DNA of 14,134 nucleotides. Origin: Beijerinckiaceae bacterium. GTDB taxonomy: Bacteria; Pseudomonadota; Alphaproteobacteria; Rhizobiales; Beijerinckiaceae. A program made the position numbers and the translations under genes. Under the pieces are notes generated by a model. That model ran no database searches. It was not told the origin of the DNA and saw only the letters and a program-made list of their open reading frames with translations. Where the stretch lies: assembly GCA_947458675.1 (NCBI GenBank), contig CANHAW010000011.1:1-14134 (forward strand), in the 5' to 3' direction. This document shows positions 6,156-13,026 of the stretch, in pieces; within the stretch, counting starts at the first letter, position 1, and each line of letters starts with the position of its first letter.

Positions 6156-8795
6156 TCAGATTTCTCGATCGGCGCCAAGTCGCTGCGCCAGTGCGGATTT
6201 GAACACACCGCCATTTTGCAGAAGCGCTATTTCCGATTTGGTTCTCACATCCACACGCACGCGGAAAGATTTATCTTTATGATCATGGCTACGTGCAATG
6301 ACCTCGACATCGGCTTGGGACTCAACCGCAGCATGCAATCCTGACAGGACGAATGTTTCATCGCCCCGGAGTCCAAGCGATTGGATTGTCTCATCGCCGG
6401 TAAAGCAGAGAGGCAGAATTCCCAGGCCAATCAAATTCGACCGGTGAATGCGCTCGAAAGAGCGCGCAATGACTGCGCTCACTCCCAGCAGAGCCGGGCC
6501 CTTTGCCGCCCAATCACAACTGCTGCCAGCGCCAAAATCCTGACCGGCAAGAATGATCAATGGTACTTTGTCCCGCCGATAGGCGTCAGCCGCATCGAAA
6601 ATGCTGACGATGTCTCCATCGGGAAAATATCGTGTCCACCAACCCTCTCGGTCTGGCACAAGCAGATTCCTGATGCGCAGATTCGCATATGTGCCGCGCG
6701 CCATGACATGGTGGTTTCCGCGCCGCCCGACATAAGTGTTGAACTGCGCGGGCGTAATTCCCAAGTCCTGCAGATAAAGCCCTGCCGGACTTTCTGGAGG
6801 AATTTCTCCACCCGGCGATATGTGATCTGTGGTCAGCCCATCCTCGAACATGCCCAGAACACGAGCCCCTTCTATTCTGTCCGAATGGTCAAAACTCACG
6901 CTTTGCGCATCGAAAAATGGCGGCTCGACAATGTAAGAAGAGTTGGCATTCCAGGAAAAGATGCTCCCTGAAGGCGCATCGACCTGTTGCCATTTCTCTA
7001 TTGCGTGATCGTCAAGTCGGGCATTGGAAAAGATTTCTGCCGTGAGTGCCTGGCGCATAATCTGTTCGATCTCTTGCGCATCTGGCCAGAGATCGCGCAG
7101 GAAGATCTTTCGTCCGTCTTTTTCTGCAATCGGTTCGATATCGAGATCGTGCAAAACATTGCCTGCAATCGCATAAGCAACGACCAGCGCGGGCGAGGCG
7201 AGAAAACTTGCGCTGATGAGCCGATGGATGCGGCCATCAAAATTACGATTGCCGGACAATATGGCAACCATGGATCGAGAATCCTCTATGGCCGCCAAAG
7301 CATCGGGGTGCAACGGCCCCGATTTTCCACCACATGTCGTGCAGCCATAGCCGACAAGATGAAAGCCCAGCGCCTCAAGAGCATTCAGCAATCCGGCACG
7401 TTCGAGATAGGCGGTCACCGCGCGCGACCCCGGCGCCAAGGATGTCTTGACGAAAGCAGGCGGGCGCAAACCCATTGCAAGTGCATTGCGGGCGACAAGA
7501 CCGGCCGTGATCATGGCGGCAGGATTGGCTGTATTGGTACATGACGTAATTGCAGCAATGGCAATGGCGCCATCGGCAATGCCAGCCGTCTGTTTTGCCT
7601 CGACAGGTCGTGACAGCTTGCTCTTGAATGCGTCAGCAAGTCTGGATGTATCGAGCAGACGGTGTGGCTTGCTGGGCCCGGCAAGACTTCTTCTAACTTG
7701 CGCAAGATCGATCGAGATCACCCGATCATAATCGGGGGTCTTCATGTCCGATTGCCGAAAAAGGCCGGCCGATTGGGCGTGCGCGCGAATGAGTTCGATC
7801 TTGTCCAGCGTCCGTCCGGTCATTTTCAAATAAGCAAGTGTCTGTTCATCCACGGGCCAGAATCCCGTTGTTGCGCCATATTCAGGCGCCATATTGGCGA
7901 GCGTTGCGCGATCGGGCACGCTCATTCTGGTCGCGCTGTCTCCGAAGAACTCAACGAAAGCGCCAACCACACCCTCTTGCCGCAAACGATGCGTGATTGT
8001 CAGGGCTATATCTGTCGTTGAAATTCCTTCTGCAGGCGAACCTTGAAATTCGACACCGACAAATTCCGGATTGGGCAAAGGATAAGGCTCGCCCAGAGCG
8101 ACCATTTCCGCTTCTAATCCACCGACGCCCCATCCCAAAACGCCAAGCGCATTGACCATGGGCGTATGCGAATCGCCGCCGACCACAGTATCGGAATAGA
8201 CAAGCGAAAAATCGGCGCCTGTTTCGACACGTACGACATCTGCAATGCGTTCCAGATGGATCTGATGAATGATGCCGCTGCCCGGCGGATGAATATCCAG
8301 CCCGTCAAAAGCCTGCTGCGCCCATTTCAGAAAGCGATATCGCTCATCGTTGCGACGATATTCATGCGCAAGATTTTCTGCCACAGCGCCAGCTTGGCCC
8401 GCGACATCGACCTGCAGGGAATGATCGATCACGAGACTGATCGGCACATGGCTTTTCACGCTATCAACACTGCGCCCATGCCGGGCAAGGGCGGAGCGCA
8501 AGGCAGCAAGATCCATCAGAACGGGAATGCCTGAAGAATCCGGCAAGATCAGGCGCGCCATTTTCAAAGACAGCTCGACCGTGCCGGGCCTTGCAATTCG
8601 CTGCACGAGCGTTCTTTCGACGCTGGCTTGATCGATGCCATTGCGGAGCAGGTTTTCAGCCAATATGCGCGCTGCAAAGGGCATGCGATCGTAATGATGC
8701 CGCCCGAAAATTGCGCATGTATCAATATGCGCAAATCGATTCAGCCCAAGCTGAAAGTGCTTTTTTGGCAGAGCGTCTGACGCGAACTCGTTCAA
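6156..8795 (-). CDS. Aconitase-family Fe-S hydratase (AcnA-like) with altered active site
   Basis: The 879-residue protein has the length and order of single-chain AcnA-type aconitases. The three cluster cysteines are Cys419 (TSCTNTANP) and Cys485 and Cys488 (GYGCTTCGGKSGP). Other conserved sites are DHS at 124-126, GDSH at 207-210, the NRNFDGR arginines 517 and 522, MARGTYANLR with Arg700, and the swivel-domain motif near 756-765. That last motif reads GSSCDWAAKG, so Cys760 replaces the usual substrate-binding Arg after the catalytic serine. The usual CIGNSGP is CGGKSGP. The enzyme should hydrate or isomerise an organic acid through a [4Fe-4S] cluster, but the substrate is probably not citrate. 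The start is a TTG at 8793-8795: it lies in the same frame nine bases after the receptor's TAG, an AGGG precedes it, and the first internal ATG would remove a conserved N-terminal region. Confidence 0.9.
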   Translation of the reverse strand: MNEFASDALPKKHFQLGLNRFAHIDTCAIFGRHHYDRMPFAARILAENLLRNGIDQASVERTLVQRIARPGTVELSLKMARLILPDSSGIPVLMDLAALRSALARHGRSVDSVKSHVPISLVIDHSLQVDVAGQAGAVAENLAHEYRRNDERYRFLKWAQQAFDGLDIHPPGSGIIHQIHLERIADVVRVETGADFSLVYSDTVVGGDSHTPMVNALGVLGWGVGGLEAEMVALGEPYPLPNPEFVGVEFQGSPAEGISTTDIALTITHRLRQEGVVGAFVEFFGDSATRMSVPDRATLANMAPEYGATTGFWPVDEQTLAYLKMTGRTLDKIELIRAHAQSAGLFRQSDMKTPDYDRVISIDLAQVRRSLAGPSKPHRLLDTSRLADAFKSKLSRPVEAKQTAGIADGAIAIAAITSCTNTANPAAMITAGLVARNALAMGLRPPAFVKTSLAPGSRAVTAYLERAGLLNALEALGFHLVGYGCTTCGGKSGPLHPDALAAIEDSRSMVAILSGNRNFDGRIHRLISASFLASPALVVAYAIAGNVLHDLDIEPIAEKDGRKIFLRDLWPDAQEIEQIMRQALTAEIFSNARLDDHAIEKWQQVDAPSGSIFSWNANSSYIVEPPFFDAQSVSFDHSDRIEGARVLGMFEDGLTTDHISPGGEIPPESPAGLYLQDLGITPAQFNTYVGRRGNHHVMARGTYANLRIRNLLVPDREGWWTRYFPDGDIVSIFDAADAYRRDKVPLIILAGQDFGAGSSCDWAAKGPALLGVSAVIARSFERIHRSNLIGLGILPLCFTGDETIQSLGLRGDETFVLSGLHAAVESQADVEVIARSHDHKDKSFRVRVDVRTKSEIALLQNGGVFKSALAQRLGADREI

Positions 8796-8804
8796 CAGCT
8801 TGCC

Positions 8805-9884
8805 CTAATTAAACTTCATGTTGAAATCTGCACTCAACATATTCTGCAGCCAGGTAATCGTTGCCGGATCTGTGCGTCCAATAGCAGAAACGCCATCGCG
8901 CAAAGGCTTTCCTGTCTGGAAAGAATATCCCTCCAAAACGGTTTCGGCACTCTTCACGAAGGCTGCATCCCTCGCCATTGCATCCACAGCATGATTGAGC
9001 GCTGCCATGGCGGCCGGCGGAATATCTGGATGTGTCATCAGAATTTTGCCGGCATTGCCGAAAGCACGGACAGAGGCCTTATAGGCTTCCCATGCCGGCC
9101 CTTCGGGCGGCTTGCCATACATATCGACATAGACTTCGGCAACTGAGGGAATATCCGGGGCTGCCGGGTCGCGGACAAGTTTGTCGCCGTCCATCAAGCC
9201 CTGCGCAAAAATGGGCCGGGCAACGCCGCTTTTGATCATATGCAGCACACTGGAATTATAGACAGGCGTTGCCTGACCATCGACATTGACCTCGCCGCGC
9301 TCCAGCGCCATGCGCGTATCATTCTTGCCGGGATAACCTGTCACCGCGCGAAACTTCACATCGAGCGCTTTCAAGCCGAGAACCGTATCGAGCGTCGCAA
9401 TGACTTCGGGAACGCCGACAATCAGCGGCTCACCGGGATTGAGCAGCGCTTTTGCCGATGGCACACCGGCTGAGGTTCGCACATAAGCGATGCGGCCCAT
9501 AGGGCTTGCGATCAATGGTTCGAGATCGTTGGCCTTGCTCTTGGCGCCATCAAGCCCCAGCACAATGCGCAAAAGCAATTGCCCGGTTCCAATCAAGAGT
9601 ACTGTCCCGTCTCGTGGCGCTCTCTGGCTAAAAAAATTGGATGCGACCACACTGCCTGCGCCGGGCATGTTTTGAACGATGACGGCAGGCCTTCCGGCAA
9701 TATGCTGACCGAGGCCCTCGGCAATCAGGCGGCCGAACAAATCTGTTCCCCCACCGGGCGAAAAACCGACAAGCACCTTGACCTGCTTGCCCTGATAAAA
9801 AGGCGCTTGCGCGAGGGCGGAACCAGCGACGGGAATCAGAAGCAGCGACGCCACAAGCGAACGCGCCAAAGATGTGAGCGACAT
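8805..9884 (-). CDS. Bug/TctC-type tripartite tricarboxylate transporter receptor
   Basis: This 359-residue protein is a periplasmic solute-binding protein of the Bug/TctC family, which captures carboxylates and related small acids for a TctAB permease. A signal peptide ends at ALA (23-25) before Gln26, with no lipobox cysteine. After it come the family hallmarks: a strand reading VKVLVGFSPGGGTD, then a NMPGAGSVVASNF segment and a PRDGTVLL segment. The ATG at 9882-9884 is chosen because GGGGAGGA stands just before it and it starts the signal peptide; the frame runs 65 codons further upstream through the control region, with no coding character. It is the first gene of the operon that continues with the aconitase. 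No TctA or TctB gene lies in the window, so it must use a permease encoded elsewhere or act otherwise. Confidence 0.93.
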   Translation of the reverse strand: MSLTSLARSLVASLLLIPVAGSALAQAPFYQGKQVKVLVGFSPGGGTDLFGRLIAEGLGQHIAGRPAVIVQNMPGAGSVVASNFFSQRAPRDGTVLLIGTGQLLLRIVLGLDGAKSKANDLEPLIASPMGRIAYVRTSAGVPSAKALLNPGEPLIVGVPEVIATLDTVLGLKALDVKFRAVTGYPGKNDTRMALERGEVNVDGQATPVYNSSVLHMIKSGVARPIFAQGLMDGDKLVRDPAAPDIPSVAEVYVDMYGKPPEGPAWEAYKASVRAFGNAGKILMTHPDIPPAAMAALNHAVDAMARDAAFVKSAETVLEGYSFQTGKPLRDGVSAIGRTDPATITWLQNMLSADFNMKFN

Positions 9885-9909
9885 GGTTTCCTCCCCGACA
9901 TAATTTTCG

Positions 9910-9955
9910 ACAATGTGGACCAGCATCGTCAAAACTGTCAACATTGGCACATTGT
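9910..9955. promoter_or_regulatory. Probable operator/promoter of the receptor-aconitase operon
   Basis: ACAATGTG (9910-9917) and CACATTGT (9948-9955) are perfect eight-base inverted repeats 30 bases apart. A further ACATTG lies at 9941-9946. Between the arms, on the minus strand, sits a perfect TTGACA (9941 to 9936), a likely -35 box for the receptor gene; no good -10 box was found at the usual distance. The arms are well placed for a regulator that controls one or both divergent genes. No regulator gene is present in the window. Confidence 0.4.
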
Positions 9956-9972
9956 TTCGGAGTGACGGCGAG

Positions 9973-9989
9973 CAAGCCCTTTGGGCTTG
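9973..9989. repeat. Perfect hairpin in the divergent control region
   Basis: CAAGCCC (9973-9979), loop TTT, GGGCTTG (9983-9989) form a seven-base perfect stem. The second arm can alternatively pair with the CAAG...AGCC that follows at 9992-9999, so two mutually exclusive folds are possible in a transcript reading towards the lyase gene. No U-tract follows. A regulatory role is inference. Confidence 0.4.
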
Positions 9990-10011
9990 AGCAAGAGCCA
10001 AAATCGGACCC

Positions 10012-10034
10012 GGCATGAGGCCAATCATCATGCC
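10012..10034. repeat. Inverted repeat just upstream of the lyase gene
   Basis: GGCATGA (10012-10018) and TCATGCC (10028-10034) are perfect seven-base inverted repeats around a nine-base centre. The repeat ends 27 bases before the lyase start codon, so it could be an operator over the lyase promoter or a leader hairpin. No convincing -35/-10 pair for the lyase was found nearby. Confidence 0.35.
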
Positions 10035-10061
10035 TCTCCATAGACGCAAGCGGAGTTGAAA

Positions 10062-10985
10062 ATGCCTAGCCAAGCCCAACGTTTCAGAGATCTTTTGGCC
10101 AGAGGCGATCTGATCATTGCTCCGGGCGTCTATGATGGCTATAGCGCGCGGCTTGTTGAGGCTGCCGGCTTTGAGACTGCAGCAACGAGCGGCGCTGCTA
10201 TTTCAAATTCCGTTTTGGGGATCGATGATATTGGCGTGATGGGGCTGGCAGAGAATCTCGGTCATTGCCGGAACATAGCCCGGTCTATTTCCATTCCACT
10301 GACCGCCGATGCCGATACAGGCTATGGCAATCCAATGAATGTGCATTACACGGTGCAGCAATTCGAACAGGCTGGGCTGGCCGGCATTAATATCGAGGAT
10401 CAGGTCCATCCAAAAAGATGTGGGCACATGCCCGGCAAGGAAGTCGTTCCGCTCGAAGAAATGGTCAAGAAAATTGAGGCGGCCTGTCTCGCCCGCAAAG
10501 ACGATGCCTTTGTGATCATTGCGCGCACAGATGCCTTGGCGGTTGAAGGCATTGAAAAGACGCTTGAGCGGATTCGCGCTTATGTTGCGGCCGGCGCAGA
10601 CATGATCTTTCCCGATGCCGCGCGGAGCGAAGAAGACATCAAGCGGATTGTCGATGCCTCGGGCGCACCGGTCACAATCAATATGGGTTTTGGTATTCGG
10701 TCGCGCCCGACAACGCCCACCATTCCCTTACCCACACTTGCCAAGATCGGCGTGCGTCGCATCAGCCTGCCGCGCATGCTGCCGGCTGCAGCCATTCTCG
10801 GCATGAGCCGCGCGCTCGATTGCATGAAGGAAACCATACGCACAGGCGTCCCCGCCGACAGGCCCGATCTGGCCGTCGGCATTGACGATATTATGAAACT
10901 CATGGGCTATGACGAGATGCGCGCGCTTGAGCGCCGCCTTCTGACATTTGAGCAGCTCTCCGAGAAATACGGCTCAAATGACTGA
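10062..10985 (+). CDS. Isocitrate lyase/PEP mutase-family C-C lyase
   Basis: The 307-residue protein is a member of the PEP mutase/isocitrate lyase superfamily, a Mg-dependent TIM barrel. The catalytic loop K118-R-C120-G-H122 is intact, which points to a lyase acting on a 2-hydroxy di- or tricarboxylate rather than a phosphonate mutase. Asp83 and Asp85 (ADADTGYG) and Glu112 (NIEDQ) are the metal site, and Arg155 (IIARTDA) is the conserved arginine. Length and residue spacing are close to 2-methylisocitrate lyase PrpB, but the later pocket motifs differ: FPDA instead of FPEA, and INMGFG where PrpB has a TEFG-type sequence. Candidates are 2,3-dimethylmalate lyase-like or another alkyl-malate lyase. 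The ATG at 10062 follows CGGAG by six bases, and the frame's TTG at 10056 is not used. It is divergent from the aconitase operon and shares its control region. Confidence 0.9.
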   Translation: MPSQAQRFRDLLARGDLIIAPGVYDGYSARLVEAAGFETAATSGAAISNSVLGIDDIGVMGLAENLGHCRNIARSISIPLTADADTGYGNPMNVHYTVQQFEQAGLAGINIEDQVHPKRCGHMPGKEVVPLEEMVKKIEAACLARKDDAFVIIARTDALAVEGIEKTLERIRAYVAAGADMIFPDAARSEEDIKRIVDASGAPVTINMGFGIRSRPTTPTIPLPTLAKIGVRRISLPRMLPAAAILGMSRALDCMKETIRTGVPADRPDLAVGIDDIMKLMGYDEMRALERRLLTFEQLSEKYGSND

Positions 10986-11005
10986 TTGGCAGGCGCTCTT
11001 TTCTG

Positions 11006-12079
11006 TCATGCCTCAAGCGCTTTCAGTTTCTCAGCCATCCAATCGGCAGTGAGAGGACGAAACTTGTAGGGAATGTTGAAGCAAACATGGTTTCCTTCTT
11101 CATAGACAACAAGATCCACCTCGCCCTTGACCGCATCGGCGAGAAGCTGGCCTTCGCTGACCGGAATAATGCGATCTCCCGCGCCGAAGACGATGAGAAG
11201 CGGACAGGCGATATTCTGTGCTTCCTTGGCCATTGTCAGTTCATGTGCAAAAGCGAGCGCTTGTTCGCGTGTTTGGAGATGCGCGCGAATGCGGAATAAA
11301 TCCTGCGACACATCGGGCATTTGCGGCAGAACCGGACCGAAACTATAAGGCCCGCAATTTGCGACACAGGCTTTCAGGCGGGGCTCCTGCGCGGCCGATA
11401 AAGGTGCATAAAATGCGCCGAGGCTTTGCCCGACAATGCCAACCCGCTCAGCATCGACATCTTGTCGCTGCGCAAGGACATCGAGCACAGCGCCAATAGC
11501 GGGGCCCCATTTGGTTGTAATGGGAAAGTCAGCCGCCGCTTCGCCCTGGCCGGGGCCATCGAGCGTAAGCGTTGCAAGACCGCGATCAAGGAAGGGCTCG
11601 GTCCATTCGTGCAGCTCTTCCTTGCAAGCATCGAGCCCCGGCAAAATGATTGCCAGAGGCGGACGTTTGACATTCTCGGGACGCCGCAGATTGCCGTAAA
11701 GCTTCTTGCCCATATAGGGAATTTCGATCCGCTCCACCGGGCACGGCAGATCGCGCGTGCCGGCCGCATAACAGCGCAGCATGCTCGTCTGTGCGGCAGC
11801 AAATTCCTCCGGATGGGCCCCAAAGAGATGCTTGCCGTAATGGTAATAAATGGCCGCGCGCAGATAGGCTTCGGCTGCAGTGCGCCGGCGTCCCTGCGCT
11901 GTCGCATCATCGCCCATGCGCTCATGCCGCAAGGCTTCTTCCGACCAGAGGCGGCACCAGTCTTTCCATTCATCGATACGACCGATCAGACGGTTGAGAT
12001 CGTTGAAATCGACACCGGTCGCAGCATAGCGCGGATAGAAATGCGAAAAAATCAGATCGACCTGCGGGTCTTTAGCCAT
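11006..12079 (-). CDS. Alpha/beta hydrolase of the 2,6-dihydroxypseudooxynicotine hydrolase/FrsA-like type
   Basis: The 357-residue protein has a helical N-terminal region of about 115 residues before the hydrolase core, the layout of the 2,6-dihydroxypseudooxynicotine hydrolase group. The core shows a strand reading LAIILPGLDACKEE (142-155), TLDGPGQGE (172-180), the nucleophile elbow G217-Q-S219-L-G221, the acid Asp302 (FGAGDRIIP) and the base His331 (EEGNHVCFN). The triad positions are each about two residues from those I recall for the nicotine-pathway enzyme, which is a C-C bond hydrolase of a 1,3-dicarbonyl-type substrate. Other family members are esterases or of unknown role, so the exact reaction is open. 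It begins 20 bases after the binding-fold protein's stop, as the third gene of that operon, and is convergent with the lyase gene, with 20 bases between the stops. Confidence 0.88.
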   Translation of the reverse strand: MAKDPQVDLIFSHFYPRYAATGVDFNDLNRLIGRIDEWKDWCRLWSEEALRHERMGDDATAQGRRRTAAEAYLRAAIYYHYGKHLFGAHPEEFAAAQTSMLRCYAAGTRDLPCPVERIEIPYMGKKLYGNLRRPENVKRPPLAIILPGLDACKEELHEWTEPFLDRGLATLTLDGPGQGEAAADFPITTKWGPAIGAVLDVLAQRQDVDAERVGIVGQSLGAFYAPLSAAQEPRLKACVANCGPYSFGPVLPQMPDVSQDLFRIRAHLQTREQALAFAHELTMAKEAQNIACPLLIVFGAGDRIIPVSEGQLLADAVKGEVDLVVYEEGNHVCFNIPYKFRPLTADWMAEKLKALEA

Positions 12080-12099
12080 CTTCCGAATTCCTTTTGGGT

Positions 12100-13026
12100 T
12101 CAGCGCAACCTGTTGGCGCGAGCCAGTGTTTCCAGTGCGGATTCATAAAATTGCGGATCGTAATAGCGTGAGATCGGCGCTGCGCTCTCCTGCTTCATGA
12201 AGCGCGCGCGCAGATTAAGCATATTTGCCATTCCTGCTTCATCGAGGCGCGCGTCCACGGCGATGCCGCCTTTCGGTCGCGTCAGCGCAGCGACACATTC
12301 TGCTGCCATTGCCTCGTCAAGCTTCATTTCACGCGACAGCAATTTTGTTCCCTCGGCATGATGCGCGGGATCGAGAACCCAGCGGACGCCCTCAATGTAA
12401 GAGGCGAGATAGTCAGACAGAATAGCCTTGTTTTGCTCCGCCCATGCACGGCGAACAAAACCGCCAACGGATTGGTAGGGACCGATAATGGAAAGTGGAT
12501 CGTCAAGCAGGCGCAATCCGCTGTCGCGTGCCATTAAGTTGAATGGCAGATTGAGCATGGCTGCATCGATCCGCCTCTCCTGCAGTGCATTCAGCCGAAA
12601 CCTGGTCGCCCCGATCGGCTGAACATGATAGCTGCCCGGCGGCAGACCATTGCGCGCAAGAATCTCATAGGCGATCAATGCAAAAGCTGTATCTGGCGCA
12701 TCGACGCCAAGCGTTTTTCCACGCAGATCGCTGTAGGTTTTGATCTCGTCTTGAACGACAAATTTGTTGAAGGAAGGATCAAGGCCGACGACGATTGAAA
12801 TATCTTCGCCGGCTACATCGATCATGGCCACAGCATTATCGAGTGCGGCATGTGCAATGTCGCAATCGCCCGCAGCAAGCCCCTTGCGTTGCTCCTCCGA
12901 GCTTTGCGTATAACGCAGTTCTATATCGAGACCGCGCGCGGCAAAAAAACCATGCTCAAGGGCCGCATAATGGGGCAGGTTTTGTACGCCCGGAAAGACA
13001 TTGACGACGAGTTTGACCCTCGTCAT
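12100..13026 (-). CDS. NMT1/SsuA-like periplasmic-binding-fold protein without signal peptide
   Basis: The 308-residue protein matches the NMT1/SsuA-like binding fold: an N-terminal strand, then NLPHYAALEHGFFAARGLDIEL (written here in parts: NLPHYAALEH, GFFAARGLDIEL), a QRKGLAAGDCDIAHA block, and DLRGKTLGVDAPDTAFA. Such proteins normally bind sulfonates, nitrate-like or pyrimidine-type ligands for ABC importers. This one starts directly with MTRVKLVVNVF and has no signal peptide, so it should be cytoplasmic. An upstream start is unlikely, because the ATG at 13024-13026 overlaps the preceding receptor's stop as ATGA. No ABC permease or ATPase gene is nearby. Relatives with this fold include cytoplasmic enzymes such as THI5-type and decarboxylase families, so it could be a ligand sensor, a chaperone for a substrate or an enzyme. 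I cannot decide between these. Confidence 0.85.
   Translation of the reverse strand: MTRVKLVVNVFPGVQNLPHYAALEHGFFAARGLDIELRYTQSSEEQRKGLAAGDCDIAHAALDNAVAMIDVAGEDISIVVGLDPSFNKFVVQDEIKTYSDLRGKTLGVDAPDTAFALIAYEILARNGLPPGSYHVQPIGATRFRLNALQERRIDAAMLNLPFNLMARDSGLRLLDDPLSIIGPYQSVGGFVRRAWAEQNKAILSDYLASYIEGVRWVLDPAHHAEGTKLLSREMKLDEAMAAECVAALTRPKGGIAVDARLDEAGMANMLNLRARFMKQESAAPISRYYDPQFYESALETLARANRLR

Noticed and set aside
9885..10079. Longer start for the first receptor, adding 65 residues
   Set aside because: The added part has no homology or export logic and covers the control region; the signal peptide and a strong Shine-Dalgarno sequence place the start at 9884.
10062..10985. Naming the lyase prpB and the aconitase acnD (methylcitrate cycle)
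   Set aside because: No methylcitrate synthase or PrpF is present, and both enzymes depart from those families at pocket residues.
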